This document shows positions 7,718 through 17,849 of a stretch of DNA of 64,000 bases, piece after piece (positions within the stretch are counted from its first letter, which is position 1; the number at the start of each line of letters is the position of its first letter). The translations under genes and the position numbers were made by a program. The DNA lies in the NCBI RefSeq assembly GCF_000975135.1, contig NZ_BBRF01000001.1:1676380-1740379 (forward strand), in the 5' to 3' direction. The notes under the pieces were generated by a model. It was given only the letters and a program-made list of their open reading frames with translations. It made no database searches and was not told where the DNA came from. This DNA comes from Demequina aurantiaca. Lineage in GTDB: Bacteria; Actinomycetota; Actinomycetes; Actinomycetales; Demequinaceae.

Positions 7718-8413
7718 GTGTGGCTGTGGGTACGCGAACTTCTCATCATCATCGCGAGTGCGTTACTGCTCTCGCTGATTATCAAGACTTTCTTCTTCCA
7801 GTCGTTCTGGATTCCGTCAGAGTCGATGGAAGACACACTGGTCGACGGCGACCGCATCCTCGTGACCAAGTGGCGCCCCGGTCCGTTGGAGCTGCGTCAC
7901 GGCGACGTTGTCGTGTTCAAGGATCCGAACAACTGGCTGCGCCACAATCCCGCCGATGACCCGACCGGCCTGCACAAGGTCGGCAACGAGATCCTCACCT
8001 TCACGGGCCTGCTGCCCGAGGATGCCGGGGAGCACCTCATCAAGCGCGTCGTAGGCCTTCCTGGCGACACCGTTACCTGCACCGACCCTGAGGGCAAGGT
8101 CCACGTCAACGGCACCGCGATCGACGAGCCCTACATCAAGCCGGGGACCGAGCCCTGCGGCCGCGAGTTCGAAATCACGGTGCCCGACGGCTACCTGTGG
8201 GTGATGGGCGATAACCGCGACAATTCCGCGGACTCTCGCGCACACATGGGCGAGCCGGGTGGCGGCACTATTCCCATTGACAACGTCGTGGGCACCACGT
8301 TTGCGGTGGTGTGGCCGCTGAGTCACTGGACGGGGCTTGGCAACCCGTTCACGGACGAGACCGCACCGCCTCCCCCCATCTCCACCACTCCCGTTCCCAC
8401 CACGGCGAACTAG
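7718..8413 (+). CDS. lepB: Signal peptidase I
   Basis: Type I signal peptidase, cleaving signal peptides outside the membrane with a Ser/Lys dyad. From GTG 7718 the product is 231 residues: one N-terminal helix (about 8-24), then IPSESMEDTL with catalytic Ser36, LIKRVVGLPGD with the catalytic Lys near residue 110, and MGDNRDNSADSR. The start is uncertain. GTG 7718 is the first standard start after rplS and has no ribosome site. The same frame is open from 7661, where ATC, two bases after the rplS stop, would add a linker typical of actinobacterial LepB. It is followed by rnhB after 4 bases. Confidence 0.9.
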   Translation: MWLWVRELLIIIASALLLSLIIKTFFFQSFWIPSESMEDTLVDGDRILVTKWRPGPLELRHGDVVVFKDPNNWLRHNPADDPTGLHKVGNEILTFTGLLPEDAGEHLIKRVVGLPGDTVTCTDPEGKVHVNGTAIDEPYIKPGTEPCGREFEITVPDGYLWVMGDNRDNSADSRAHMGEPGGGTIPIDNVVGTTFAVVWPLSHWTGLGNPFTDETAPPPPISTTPVPTTAN

Positions 8414-8417
8414 CGCG

Positions 8418-9101
8418 ATGCCCGTCTCGCTTGAGCATGAGTCCGTGCTCTGGGACGCGGGCGCGCGGGTCGTCGTAGGAATCGACGAGGTGGGACGCGG
8501 CGCACTCGCCGGTCCCGTCTCGGTGGGTGTATGCGCGCTCGAGCGGTGCGACACCTGGCCCGAGGGTCTGGCCGATTCCAAATTGCTGAGCCTCAAGCGC
8601 CGCATCGCGATGAATGAGACCCTGGCCAACTTCGGCGTCGCCCGTGCGGTCGGCCACGCGACGCCGCGAGAGATTGATGACCTCGGCATCAATGGCGCTC
8701 TCCGCCTGGCTGGCAACCGAGCTCTCGCCGCCGTTACCGCATCGGGCATCGTCGTTGACGCCATCCTTCTGGATGGCAAGCACGACTGGCTGACGCCTCC
8801 CGCCGACGACCTGTTCGCAGCATCGGCCGATGCTGGGGCTGAGCAATCCCCGCCGGCACCCCTGCCTCCGGTCACGATGGTGATCAAAGGAGACAACCTC
8901 TGCGCGTCGATCGCGGCGGGGTCCGTGATTGCCAAGGTAGAGCGCGACGGACTCATGGCCGTCGCTCACGACGAGCACCCCGAGTACGGGTGGTGCGGCA
9001 ACAAGGGCTACGGCGCAGAGAGCCACCTCGCCGCGATTCGGACTCTCGGAGCGACCGACTACCATCGGCGCTCGTGGAAGCTGCCCGAGCGCGAAAACTA
9101 G
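8418..9101 (+). CDS. rnhB: Ribonuclease HII
   Basis: 227 residues from ATG 8418. RNase HII removes ribonucleotides and RNA from RNA-DNA hybrids. The catalytic acidic residues are visible in VGIDEVGRGALAGPV (Asp and Glu, about residues 19-33), LLDGKHDWL (about 117) and the later acidic segment after GSVIAKVERD. Between the HDWL segment and KGDNLCASIAAG there is a Pro/Ala-rich insertion of about 25 residues, encoded by DNA containing an 18-bp palindrome and a dispersed repeat. The fold should tolerate this, but it is unusual. Confidence 0.94.
   Translation: MPVSLEHESVLWDAGARVVVGIDEVGRGALAGPVSVGVCALERCDTWPEGLADSKLLSLKRRIAMNETLANFGVARAVGHATPREIDDLGINGALRLAGNRALAAVTASGIVVDAILLDGKHDWLTPPADDLFAASADAGAEQSPPAPLPPVTMVIKGDNLCASIAAGSVIAKVERDGLMAVAHDEHPEYGWCGNKGYGAESHLAAIRTLGATDYHRRSWKLPEREN
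8818..8841 (+). repeat. Palindrome and third repeat copy inside rnhB
   Basis: Bases 8818-8835 form a perfect 18-bp palindrome made from overlapping GCATCGGC and GCCGATGC. Bases 8824-8841 match, on the reverse strand, 18 bases of the repeat found at 2443-2463 and 17850-17870. Confidence 0.65.
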
Positions 9102-9168
9102 GCCGGCGCGAGAGCCAGACGCGGCGCGCCAGGTGCGCTCAAGGGCACTTTGTGACCATGATGGACAC

Positions 9169-9495
9169 GTGAGTAGCGAAGACCTCGAGAATTACGAAAC
9201 AGACGCCGAGTTAGCGCTGTACCGCGAGTACCGCGATGTGGTGGGCCTGTTCCAGTACGTCGTTGAGACGGAGCGCCGGTTCTACCTGGCGAACAAGGTT
9301 GACCTGCAGGTCAGGGCCTCAGGGGGTGACGTCTACTTCGAGGTCGTGATGGCCGACGCCTGGGTGTGGGATGTCTATCGTTCCGCGCGTCTGGTGAAGA
9401 ACGTTCGCGTGGTGACCTTCAAGGACGTCAATATTGAGGAGCTCTCGCAGGATGAGGACGCGATTCCTGACATGAGGCAATTGCGCAGTAAGTAG
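9169..9495 (+). CDS. DUF2469 protein
   Basis: 108 residues from GTG 9169. The sequence SEDLENYETDAELALYREYR and its continuation are a highly conserved actinobacterial family (DUF2469), always near rnhB. The protein is small and soluble, rich in acidic residues, without recognised catalytic motifs. GTG 9169 fits the family N-terminus better than the upstream ATG at 9133. The CATGAT box six bases before the GTG may be a -10 for leaderless expression. Function is unknown. Confidence 0.88.
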   Translation: MSSEDLENYETDAELALYREYRDVVGLFQYVVETERRFYLANKVDLQVRASGGDVYFEVVMADAWVWDVYRSARLVKNVRVVTFKDVNIEELSQDEDAIPDMRQLRSK

Positions 9496-9518
9496 CAGCA
9501 CGCCGCCGTCCCCTCGCT

Positions 9519-9563
9519 TGCAACTCGTTGCAGAGTCTGCAACAATGCAGAGTATGCAACGAG
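9519..9563 (+). promoter_or_regulatory. TetR operator array and promoter
   Basis: TGCA occurs five times (9519, 9529, 9538, 9546, 9555) at 8-10 base spacing. The bases combine into nested dyads: a perfect 17-bp palindrome GTTGCAGAGTCTGCAAC (9527-9543), and outer arms CTCGTTGCA (9524-9532) and TGCAACGAG (9555-9563). TTGCAA (9518-9523) and AACAAT (9541-9546) with a 17-base spacer could be the promoter, so a bound repressor would cover it. It lies 17 bases before tetR. Confidence 0.7.
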
Positions 9564-9579
9564 ATGGGAGTGGTGCGCG

Positions 9580-10218
9580 ATGAGTGAAGTGGGCCTGCGG
9601 GAACGCAAAGTGGCTGAGAGTCGCCTACGTACCGAACATGCCGCGATCGACCTGAGCCTGGAGCACGGCTTCGAGGCGGTAACGGTCGACATGATTTGCG
9701 ACGCCGCCGAGATCTCGGCGCGTACCTTCTACAACTACTTTGGTACCCGTGAGGCTGCGCTCCTGGGAGACAGCAAGCCGATGCCGAGCGAGGACGCCAT
9801 TCAGGCGTACATCGACAGCACTGGCGCGAGTGAGGTTGAGGAGTTCGCGACCCTCATCGCCCAGACGTTCAATAGCGAGAAGGTGGACCGCGACCTGGTT
9901 CGCAAGCGCCGCGAGCTGATGGACGTCTCACCTGAGCTCGCCACCTTGAACTTCTCACGAGTCACCGAGGCGCGCGGGCAATACGCCGAGATTGTTTCCC
10001 GTCGCGTCGCTGTGGTCGAGCCCGGCCTGGAGCCAGACGAGCGCGTAACTCGTGCCCAGTACATCGTCGCTCTGACCATGGGAGCTATGCAGGTCATTGG
10101 CCGTGGCTGGCTCCACGGCCACACGGACATGTCCGTCCACGAATACCTCCGCGAGGCGTTCGTCACTATTCGTCACATCACCCAGACTCCTCGCCCTTCC
10201 GGCGAGAGCACTTCTTAA
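9580..10218 (+). CDS. TetR-family transcriptional regulator
   Basis: 212 residues. The N-terminal helix-turn-helix (about residues 15-60) includes VDMICDAAEISARTFYNYFGTREAAL, quoted in part: the pattern A.ISARTFYNYF is the TetR signature. The ligand-binding C-terminal domain is divergent, so the inducer cannot be predicted. It is the first gene of a two-gene unit, with an MFS exporter 12 bases downstream, and a dyad-rich array sits directly upstream. Autorepression of tetR and the exporter is the likely arrangement. Confidence 0.92.
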   Translation: MSEVGLRERKVAESRLRTEHAAIDLSLEHGFEAVTVDMICDAAEISARTFYNYFGTREAALLGDSKPMPSEDAIQAYIDSTGASEVEEFATLIAQTFNSEKVDRDLVRKRRELMDVSPELATLNFSRVTEARGQYAEIVSRRVAVVEPGLEPDERVTRAQYIVALTMGAMQVIGRGWLHGHTDMSVHEYLREAFVTIRHITQTPRPSGESTS

Positions 10219-11904
<1,686 letters not shown>

Positions 11905-11925
11905 TTAATTTCCTCACAGCAGTGG

Positions 11926-11966
11926 GCCCCCGTGACTCGGCGAGAAGCCGACCCGCGGGGGCTTTT
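11926..11966 (+). terminator. Rho-independent terminator after MFS gene
   Basis: GCCCCCG (11926-11932) pairs with CGGGGGC (11956-11962), with an inner TCGGC/GCCGA stem, followed by TTTT. It ends the tetR-MFS unit. Confidence 0.8.
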
Positions 11967-12080
11967 CTGTGTACGGACTGATGTGCACAGGCAGCGTCGA
12001 TTGAGAGGATTTCCGCCGATGCTGCGGCCGGGTCCCCCGGGCACGTCCCGATGCGTGAGGCTCGCCTTGGGAGGTGGCGC

Positions 12081-12437
12081 ATGGCCGCGAAGGACGAGGT
12101 GGGTCGCTACGGCGAGGACGTGGTGGCGAGGGTGCTGACGGAGCAGGGGTGGGAGGTGCTGGCGCGCAACTGGCGATGCCCAGACGGTGAACTGGACATC
12201 ATCGCGGTTGACGGCGGCGACCTGGTGGCGGTCGAGGTCAAGACGCGGCGCGGCAGCGCCTTCGGAAGTCCGCAAGAGGCGGTGACGTGGCGCAAGCTGC
12301 ACAGGATACGCCGGCTCATTGCCGCCTGGCTCGCGTCGCAGGACAGGTCGTTTCCGGGCGTGCGGGTGGACGTAGTTGCGGTGACGGTGGCGCGCGCTGG
12401 GGCCGCGACCGTCGAGCACCTGAGGGGTGTCGAGTGA
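12081..12437 (+). CDS. yraN: YraN-family (UPF0102) nuclease-fold protein
   Basis: 118 residues from ATG 12081, which has a GGGAGGT ribosome site 5-11 bases upstream; ATG 12051 lacks one. The family has a Holliday-junction-resolvase-like fold. The core motif is visible: GE.YGEDVVARVL-like start, then DGELDIIAVDGGDLVAVEVKTRR, quoted in part, with the conserved E, D and EVK residues. Its precise role is not established. The last four bases overlap comM (GTGA), a conserved pairing with comM and dprA. Confidence 0.9.
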   Translation: MAAKDEVGRYGEDVVARVLTEQGWEVLARNWRCPDGELDIIAVDGGDLVAVEVKTRRGSAFGSPQEAVTWRKLHRIRRLIAAWLASQDRSFPGVRVDVVAVTVARAGAATVEHLRGVE

Positions 12438-13951
12438 TAGGCCGCACGAGGTCGATCGCACTCGCGGGGCTCGCCGGCCACGTGATCGACGTAGAGGCGC
12501 ACATGGCAGCCTCGCTTCCGGCGTTCTCGGTGGTGGGATTGCCCGATGCCTCACTGAGCGAGTCGCGGGACCGCGTCCGGGCGGCGGTGACCAGTTCGGG
12601 TCTGGCGTGGCCGACGCGGCGCATCACGGTCAATCTCTCACCGGCGTCACTGCCTAAGTCCGGATCGCTGACGGACCTCGCGATAGCCGTCAGCGTCATG
12701 GCCGCCGCTGGAATGGTCGACGCCAGCGTCGCGGCGCGTGCGGTTCACCTCGGAGAGTTGGGACTCGATGGCCGGGTGCGGCCGGTGCGTGGGGTCCTGC
12801 CTGCGGTGGTGGCGGCCGTCGAGGCGGGTCACCCGCGAGTCGTCGTGCCGGCCGGCAACGCGCGTGAGGCGCAATTGGTCCCGGGGGCTGAGGTGCACGC
12901 TGTCGCGTCGCTGGCTCAACTGGCTCACGACTACGGAAACGAGGATGCCGAGGTCTCGTCGCTTGACGCGGTGTCCGCGCCGGTCGTGGGATCGCACACG
13001 CCGCGAGAGCTGGATCTCGCGGAAGTGCGCGGTCAGCAGGAGGCACGGTGGGCCCTCGAGGTCGCTGCAGCCGGCGGACACCACCTGCTCATGCTTGGCC
13101 CTCCCGGTGCTGGGAAGACGATGCTCGCGTCGCGGTTGCCCACGATCCTGCCGGATCTCAGTGCGACGGACGCGGTGGCCGCGACCGCGGTGCACTCGCT
13201 GGCGGGCACGTTCGATCCCGAGCGAGGACTGCTGTCGCGGCCGCCATTCGAGGCCCCGCACCACAGCGCCTCGGCGGCATCGATTGTGGGCGGCGGGTCG
13301 TTGATGGCCCGCCCCGGAGCGATCTCTCGTGCGCATGGAGGGGTGTTATTCCTCGACGAGGCGCCCGAGTTTCCGTCGCGAGTGTTGCAGACGCTGCGTC
13401 AGCCGCTCGAGGCCGGCGAGGTGGTGCTCCATCGCGCCCAAGGTGCGGCACGCTACCCGGCGAGGTTCCAACTCGTGCTGGCGGCCAACCCCTGCCCCTG
13501 TGGACGCTTCTATGGCACGGGCGTCGACTGCTCGTGCACCGCGATAACTCGGCGGCGGTACATGGGACGGCTGTCGGGGCCGCTTCTCGATCGGATCGAC
13601 TTGCATGTGGACGTGCGCCCGGTGCGCCGCGACGCTGAGGATGACGCTGAGTCGAGCGCGGTGGTCGCGGCGCGAGTGAGGCAGGCGCGAGACGCGATGC
13701 GCGACCGATTGGGTGCGCATGGGTGGGCCGTGAACTCACAAGCGACGGGAGCGTGGCTGCGTGCCAATACGCCACGTGACGTGATGAAGCCAGTTTATGG
13801 GGCGATGGATAGGGGCGCGCTCACGGCGCGTGGGGTGGATCGAGCGCTACGGGTGGCGTGGACGTTGGCCGACCTCGCGGGCGCCGTCACCCCCAACGCC
13901 GATCACGTGAATCAGGCGATGACGTTGCGCACGCGAGAGCTGTCGTCATGA
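12434..13951 (+). CDS. comM: YifB/ComM-family Mg-chelatase-like ATPase
   Basis: 505 residues from GTG 12434, overlapping the yraN stop by 4 bases. The N-terminal domain (VDVE-like, SVVGLPDASLSESRDRVR at about residues 36-53) has the ComM/Lon-like fold. An AAA+ module follows with Walker A GPPGAGKTML (about residue 222) and a Walker B region LFLDEAPEF. ComM is a helicase promoting branch migration during natural transformation; in many species it is a general recombination factor. The ATGA overlap with dprA makes a recombination operon. Confidence 0.93.
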   Translation: MIGRTRSIALAGLAGHVIDVEAHMAASLPAFSVVGLPDASLSESRDRVRAAVTSSGLAWPTRRITVNLSPASLPKSGSLTDLAIAVSVMAAAGMVDASVAARAVHLGELGLDGRVRPVRGVLPAVVAAVEAGHPRVVVPAGNAREAQLVPGAEVHAVASLAQLAHDYGNEDAEVSSLDAVSAPVVGSHTPRELDLAEVRGQQEARWALEVAAAGGHHLLMLGPPGAGKTMLASRLPTILPDLSATDAVAATAVHSLAGTFDPERGLLSRPPFEAPHHSASAASIVGGGSLMARPGAISRAHGGVLFLDEAPEFPSRVLQTLRQPLEAGEVVLHRAQGAARYPARFQLVLAANPCPCGRFYGTGVDCSCTAITRRRYMGRLSGPLLDRIDLHVDVRPVRRDAEDDAESSAVVAARVRQARDAMRDRLGAHGWAVNSQATGAWLRANTPRDVMKPVYGAMDRGALTARGVDRALRVAWTLADLAGAVTPNADHVNQAMTLRTRELSS

Positions 13952-15306
13952 GCGGGGATGCCGTGGGAAGACCCCTCGCGGGCCCAGGGGCAAACTCCGT
14001 CGTGGGAGAAGGCAGGCGGGCGAGCGTCAACCGAATGCGGGCCGCGGACGAGGACCCCGATTCAAGCGCTGCCGATGCGGATGCGCTCGTGGCGTGGAGC
14101 GCGCTCGCCGAGCCTGCGGATCAGGGGGCCGCGTGGCTCGTCGCGATGCTGGGGCCGGCTCGGGCGCTGAACTGGGTGCGGCTGGTGGCGGCGAACCCGG
14201 TGAGCGCAACGATGGAACTCGTCCAGGTAGCGCCGCAGCATCAGGTCGACGAGGCCGTCAGAATTAGCGAGAAATGGGTGGCGCGTCTCGACACGGCCAA
14301 TGCCGAGATGCACCTCGAGCATGCGGCCAGGTGCGGTGCGCGGGTAGTGGCGAGAGGATCACAAGAGTGGCCGGGGTGCCTCGATGACCTGGGGCCGCTC
14401 GCGCCCTTCGCGCTGTGGGTACGCGGCGCGGGTGATCTGGCGGATCTCATGGCCACGGGGATCGCCATCGTGGGGGCGCGCTCCGCCACGGCCTACGGGG
14501 AGCACGTCACCTCCACAATGGCGGCCGAACTCTGTGACAGGGGAGCGACGGTGGTGTCGGGAGGCGCGTACGGGATCGATGCGGCCGCGCACCGAACGGC
14601 GCTCGCGGTTGGCAGTCCTACCGTTGCGGTCATGGCCGGGGGAGTCGATCGCCTGTACCCGGCCGGCAATGCGGACATGTTGGAACGAGTGCTCGATGGG
14701 GGAGTGGTGGTGAGCGAGGTGCCGCCGGGCTACGCTCCACACCGGGCGCGCTTCCTGTCCCGCAATAGGTTGATCGCCACCGCGCGCGGAACCGTCGTGG
14801 TCGAGGCGGCCTTCAGATCCGGTGCGCTCAGCACCGCCCGCCACGCTGCCGCGATGGTACGTCCGGTGGGCGCGGTGCCAGGACCCGTGACCTCCGCGTC
14901 GTCCGCCGGTTGTCACGGACTCATTCGCGACGGGCTCGCCTCGCTGGTGACGACCGGCGCCGACGTGCTCGCGATGGTCGAGCCCATTGGGTCGGCGATA
15001 GCGGCGATGGGGCGGGACGCGGAGGGGTTCGTCGGGGTCGCCGACGATGCGGCCTCGGGCGGAGAGGTGAAGCAGCCGCGTCGAGAGCGACGTCGGGCAG
15101 GCACCCACGCCGCGGTTCAGGAGTTTGCCGACGCCAAACAGCGCCAGGCGTTCGGGGCGCTGGGCGGGCGGCGAACGTCCATCGAGGACGTCGCCAGGGA
15201 GGCCGGCTTGACGTTGGCCGAGACTCGATCGGCTCTCGGCGGCCTGGAAATTGCAGGTATGGCACGACGCGATGCGGGCACATGGCGCCGTGCAAGTCCC
15301 GATTAA
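13948..15306 (+). CDS. dprA: DNA-processing protein DprA
   Basis: 452 residues, longer than the usual 300-390 because of an N-terminal extension. DprA binds incoming single-stranded DNA and loads RecA. The Rossmann-like core is present: IVGARSATAYG (about residues 174-184), VVSGGAYGIDAAAHR (about 203-217), MAGGVDRLYPAGN, and LSRNRLIATA (about 266). A C-terminal winged-helix segment (about 390-445: SIEDVAREAGLTLAETRSAL) is present. It starts inside the comM stop (ATGA). Confidence 0.94.
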   Translation: MSGDAVGRPLAGPGANSVVGEGRRASVNRMRAADEDPDSSAADADALVAWSALAEPADQGAAWLVAMLGPARALNWVRLVAANPVSATMELVQVAPQHQVDEAVRISEKWVARLDTANAEMHLEHAARCGARVVARGSQEWPGCLDDLGPLAPFALWVRGAGDLADLMATGIAIVGARSATAYGEHVTSTMAAELCDRGATVVSGGAYGIDAAAHRTALAVGSPTVAVMAGGVDRLYPAGNADMLERVLDGGVVVSEVPPGYAPHRARFLSRNRLIATARGTVVVEAAFRSGALSTARHAAAMVRPVGAVPGPVTSASSAGCHGLIRDGLASLVTTGADVLAMVEPIGSAIAAMGRDAEGFVGVADDAASGGEVKQPRRERRRAGTHAAVQEFADAKQRQAFGALGGRRTSIEDVAREAGLTLAETRSALGGLEIAGMARRDAGTWRRASPD

Positions 15307-15418
15307 TGAAGAAATATTCGGACATAACAGGACAAAGTGGGGTCAATTCATGAAACTGATGTGACAAATGTTACTTAAGGGGTTGATTTGACAGGTGTGA
15401 CGGTGCCAGAGTGTCGTT
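15307..15418. promoter_or_regulatory. AT-richer dprA-xerC gap
   Basis: This 112-base gap is visibly richer in A and T than its surroundings. TTGACA occurs at 15388-15393, but the expected -10 position (15411-15416, GTGTCG) is poor. GTGAC-AAAT-GTTAC is an imperfect dyad around 15361. No gene or clear terminator is seen. It probably holds the xerC promoter. Confidence 0.35.
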
Positions 15419-16345
15419 ATGCCGATAACGGAGGACGTAGCCAGCAGCGAGTTGCTCGCGCGCTTTGAGCGCCACCTGGTGCATCAGCGCGGGCTTGCGG
15501 CCAACACCGTGCGCGCCTACCTGGGGGATCTCTCCCACCTCGTGAACTTCTCTTGCGGCGGCGATGGCGTCGACGAGACCCTTCGGTCGCTCACGATCGC
15601 CGACTTGCGCGCTTGGCTCGCGGCCATGTCGACCGGTGGACTGAGCCGCACCACCCTCGCCCGCCGGGGAGCATCGGTGCGCGCCTTCTACGCCTGGGCC
15701 GAGGACGCCGAGGAGATCACACCCAACCCGGCCGCACGCCTCGCCTCGGCCCGCCCTGCCTCCACGATTCCTACGGTGATGAGCCCTGCCGATGTCATCA
15801 CGTTGCTGCATGCCGCCCAGACACGGGCCGATGACGGCAACCCGCTTCACCTGCGCGACTGGGCCGCCGCGGAAATGCTGTACGCGACCGGTATGCGTGT
15901 GGGAGAACTTGCCGGAACCAACGTCGGCGATGTAGACCTCGATGACCACCTCGTGCGCGTCATGGGTAAGGGCTCCAAGGAGCGAGTGGTGCCATTCGGT
16001 GTTCCGGCAGCCCTCGCCGCCAACGCGTGGCTCGAGGTAGGACGCCCGCAGCTTGTCAGTGAGGTCACGGACTCGGCCTTCTTGCTTGGACGGCGAGGTC
16101 ACCGTGTCGATCAGCGGCAGATCCGCGAATCCATTCATCAACTGTGTGCATTTGCCGAGATCGGCGACATCGCACCGCACGGGCTGCGCCACACCGCGGC
16201 CACGCACCTCCTGCACGGCGGATCAGATCTCCGCTCGGTCCAAGAGGTGCTCGGTCACGCCAGTTTGACCACCACGCAGAGATACACGCACGTGTCCGCA
16301 GAACGCTTGCGGGCCACCTACCAACTCGCGCACCCGCGCGCTTAG
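15419..16345 (+). CDS. xerC: Site-specific tyrosine recombinase XerC
   Basis: 308 residues. It should act with XerD at dif to resolve chromosome dimers. The N-terminal SAM-like domain occupies about residues 1-95. The catalytic domain shows all six residues: R in YATGMRVGEL, K in GKGSKERVVPF, H..R in HGLRHTAATHLL, H in LGHASLTTT and Tyr in QRYTHV. Placement after dprA is the conserved actinobacterial order. FtsK, its usual partner, is encoded at 56975. Confidence 0.94.
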   Translation: MPITEDVASSELLARFERHLVHQRGLAANTVRAYLGDLSHLVNFSCGGDGVDETLRSLTIADLRAWLAAMSTGGLSRTTLARRGASVRAFYAWAEDAEEITPNPAARLASARPASTIPTVMSPADVITLLHAAQTRADDGNPLHLRDWAAAEMLYATGMRVGELAGTNVGDVDLDDHLVRVMGKGSKERVVPFGVPAALAANAWLEVGRPQLVSEVTDSAFLLGRRGHRVDQRQIRESIHQLCAFAEIGDIAPHGLRHTAATHLLHGGSDLRSVQEVLGHASLTTTQRYTHVSAERLRATYQLAHPRA

Positions 16346-16353
16346 GGAGAACA

Positions 16354-17196
16354 ATGTCCACTCTCAACACAGTGCCCACGGAACTGGCAGAGTCGCCAAG
16401 TGTGGCGGACGCACGACGGTTCGAAACACCGCAGATTGACGTCACGGCGCAGTGGTGGGGTCAGCTCGCCGACGGCAACGAGGCCGCGCGCAGGGAGTCC
16501 CGAGACGCGCTTATCACTCACTTTGCTCCTCTCGTCACCCAGGTGGCATCCCGCATGATCGGGCGTCTGCCCGACACCGTCGAACTGGGCGACCTGGTTT
16601 CCTATGGAATGTTCGGCCTCATCGACGCCATTGAGAAGTTTGAACTCAATCGCGGATTCAAGTTCGAGACCTATGCTTCCACCCGCATCCGCGGAGCGAT
16701 CATCGACGAGCTGCGTGCGGCCGACTGGGTTCCCCGCTCCGTGCGGTCCAAGGCACGCACCGTGGAGCAGGCCACCCGCACCCTCGAACAGGAGCTGATG
16801 CGCCCCATTACCGACAGCGATGTCGCCGAGCGCATTGGTTGGCGCACCAATGAGGTGCGTACCGTGCGAGCACAAGTCGCGCTGAGTCACGTCGCAGCGC
16901 TGGACTCACTCGGCACCTCCGACTCCGACACCTCGGCAATCGACACCGTCGCCTCGCTTTCGGTGCCGGGAGCGTCAACCTCAGTCGAGGCGCGTGAGAC
17001 CCGGTCCCTACTCGCCACTGCAGTCCAGGATGTTCGCGACCGCGAGCAGGAGGTCCTGCGCCTGTATTACTACGAGAACCTCACCCTGTCGCAGATCGGT
17101 CAGATTCTCGGAGTGACCGAGTCTCGTGTCAGCCAGATTCACTCTGGAGCGGTGCGCAAGCTACGTGATTCCTTGCTCAAGACTGGTGCGTTCTAG
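16354..17196 (+). CDS. Sigma-28 (WhiG/FliA-type) RNA polymerase sigma factor
   Basis: 280 residues from ATG 16354, with AGGGAGAA as ribosome site 8 bases after xerC. Region 2 is clear (LGDLVSYGMFGLIDAIEKFE, KFETYASTRIRGAIIDELR), region 3 follows, and region 4 ends with VLRLYYYENLTLSQIGQIL and VTESRVSQIHSGAVRKLR. This belongs to the FliA/WhiG branch: FliA drives flagellar genes, WhiG starts sporulation in Streptomyces. No flagellar or sporulation gene lies in the window, so its regulon cannot be told here. Motility is the likelier role in a non-sporulating relative. Confidence 0.9.
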   Translation: MSTLNTVPTELAESPSVADARRFETPQIDVTAQWWGQLADGNEAARRESRDALITHFAPLVTQVASRMIGRLPDTVELGDLVSYGMFGLIDAIEKFELNRGFKFETYASTRIRGAIIDELRAADWVPRSVRSKARTVEQATRTLEQELMRPITDSDVAERIGWRTNEVRTVRAQVALSHVAALDSLGTSDSDTSAIDTVASLSVPGASTSVEARETRSLLATAVQDVRDREQEVLRLYYYENLTLSQIGQILGVTESRVSQIHSGAVRKLRDSLLKTGAF

Positions 17197-17218
17197 CGAC
17201 GCACCGATGTGGTCGGGG

Positions 17219-17830
17219 TCAGCCTGGCGACCCATGGAGCGGAAGCAACACGATTGGTCCATAGCCCTCGAGCCAATCCAGCGGATTCACATAGTCATCC
17301 CCGCGTCGTAGCCCCCAATGTACGCACCTTTGCGGTTCGCAATGGCCTGCCCCCGGCGCATCAACGACGGTGCCCACCGGCTCCCCGCGAATAACTCGGT
17401 CGCCTACCTGGAGGTCCGTTGCGACGGGCTCGAGCGATGCGCGTAGGCCCACATCCAGGTCGATGCTGAGCACCGGGCGGTTGACGACGACCCCTGCAAA
17501 TGCCACCGTGCCCGCGCCGGGGGAGCGCACCGCTACGCCGGACCCCGCCCGCAGGTCGATGCCACGATGGCCCGCGTTCCATCGCTCCGGAGGCGGATCG
17601 AACAGGCGCACCGCGCGCATCGGCGTCACCGGTGAGGTGAGCACAGGGCGAGCAGTACCCGCGATGTGAGCACTGGTGTCCGCCACGCCGGCCGGGTGTG
17701 CACCGTTGAAGACCGCGCCCGCGACCGATGGTGGTGATCCTGACGCCACCTGCGCCTGCGCGTAACCAAGTCCCACGCCGGTGAGCACAAGTGCCAGCGA
17801 TAACGCGACCAATCCTCGGGTGTGCCTCAT
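17219..17830 (-). CDS. Exported M23-like (LytM) peptidoglycan hydrolase-fold protein
   Basis: 203 residues from ATG 17830; a signal peptide covers about residues 1-26. The LytM fold is recognisable by AGHRGIDLRAGSG (His88, Asp92) and GxVAFAG. The usual HxH motif near the end is replaced by CVHWGLRRG (only His171). M23 enzymes need the second histidine for zinc, so activity is doubtful, though this HWG form recurs in actinobacterial proteins beside rpsB. It is convergent with the sigma factor and divergent from rpsB. Confidence 0.8.
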   Translation of the reverse strand: MRHTRGLVALSLALVLTGVGLGYAQAQVASGSPPSVAGAVFNGAHPAGVADTSAHIAGTARPVLTSPVTPMRAVRLFDPPPERWNAGHRGIDLRAGSGVAVRSPGAGTVAFAGVVVNRPVLSIDLDVGLRASLEPVATDLQVGDRVIRGEPVGTVVDAPGAGHCEPQRCVHWGLRRGDDYVNPLDWLEGYGPIVLLPLHGSPG

Positions 17831-17849
17831 GACTGAATCGTCGCCCCTC

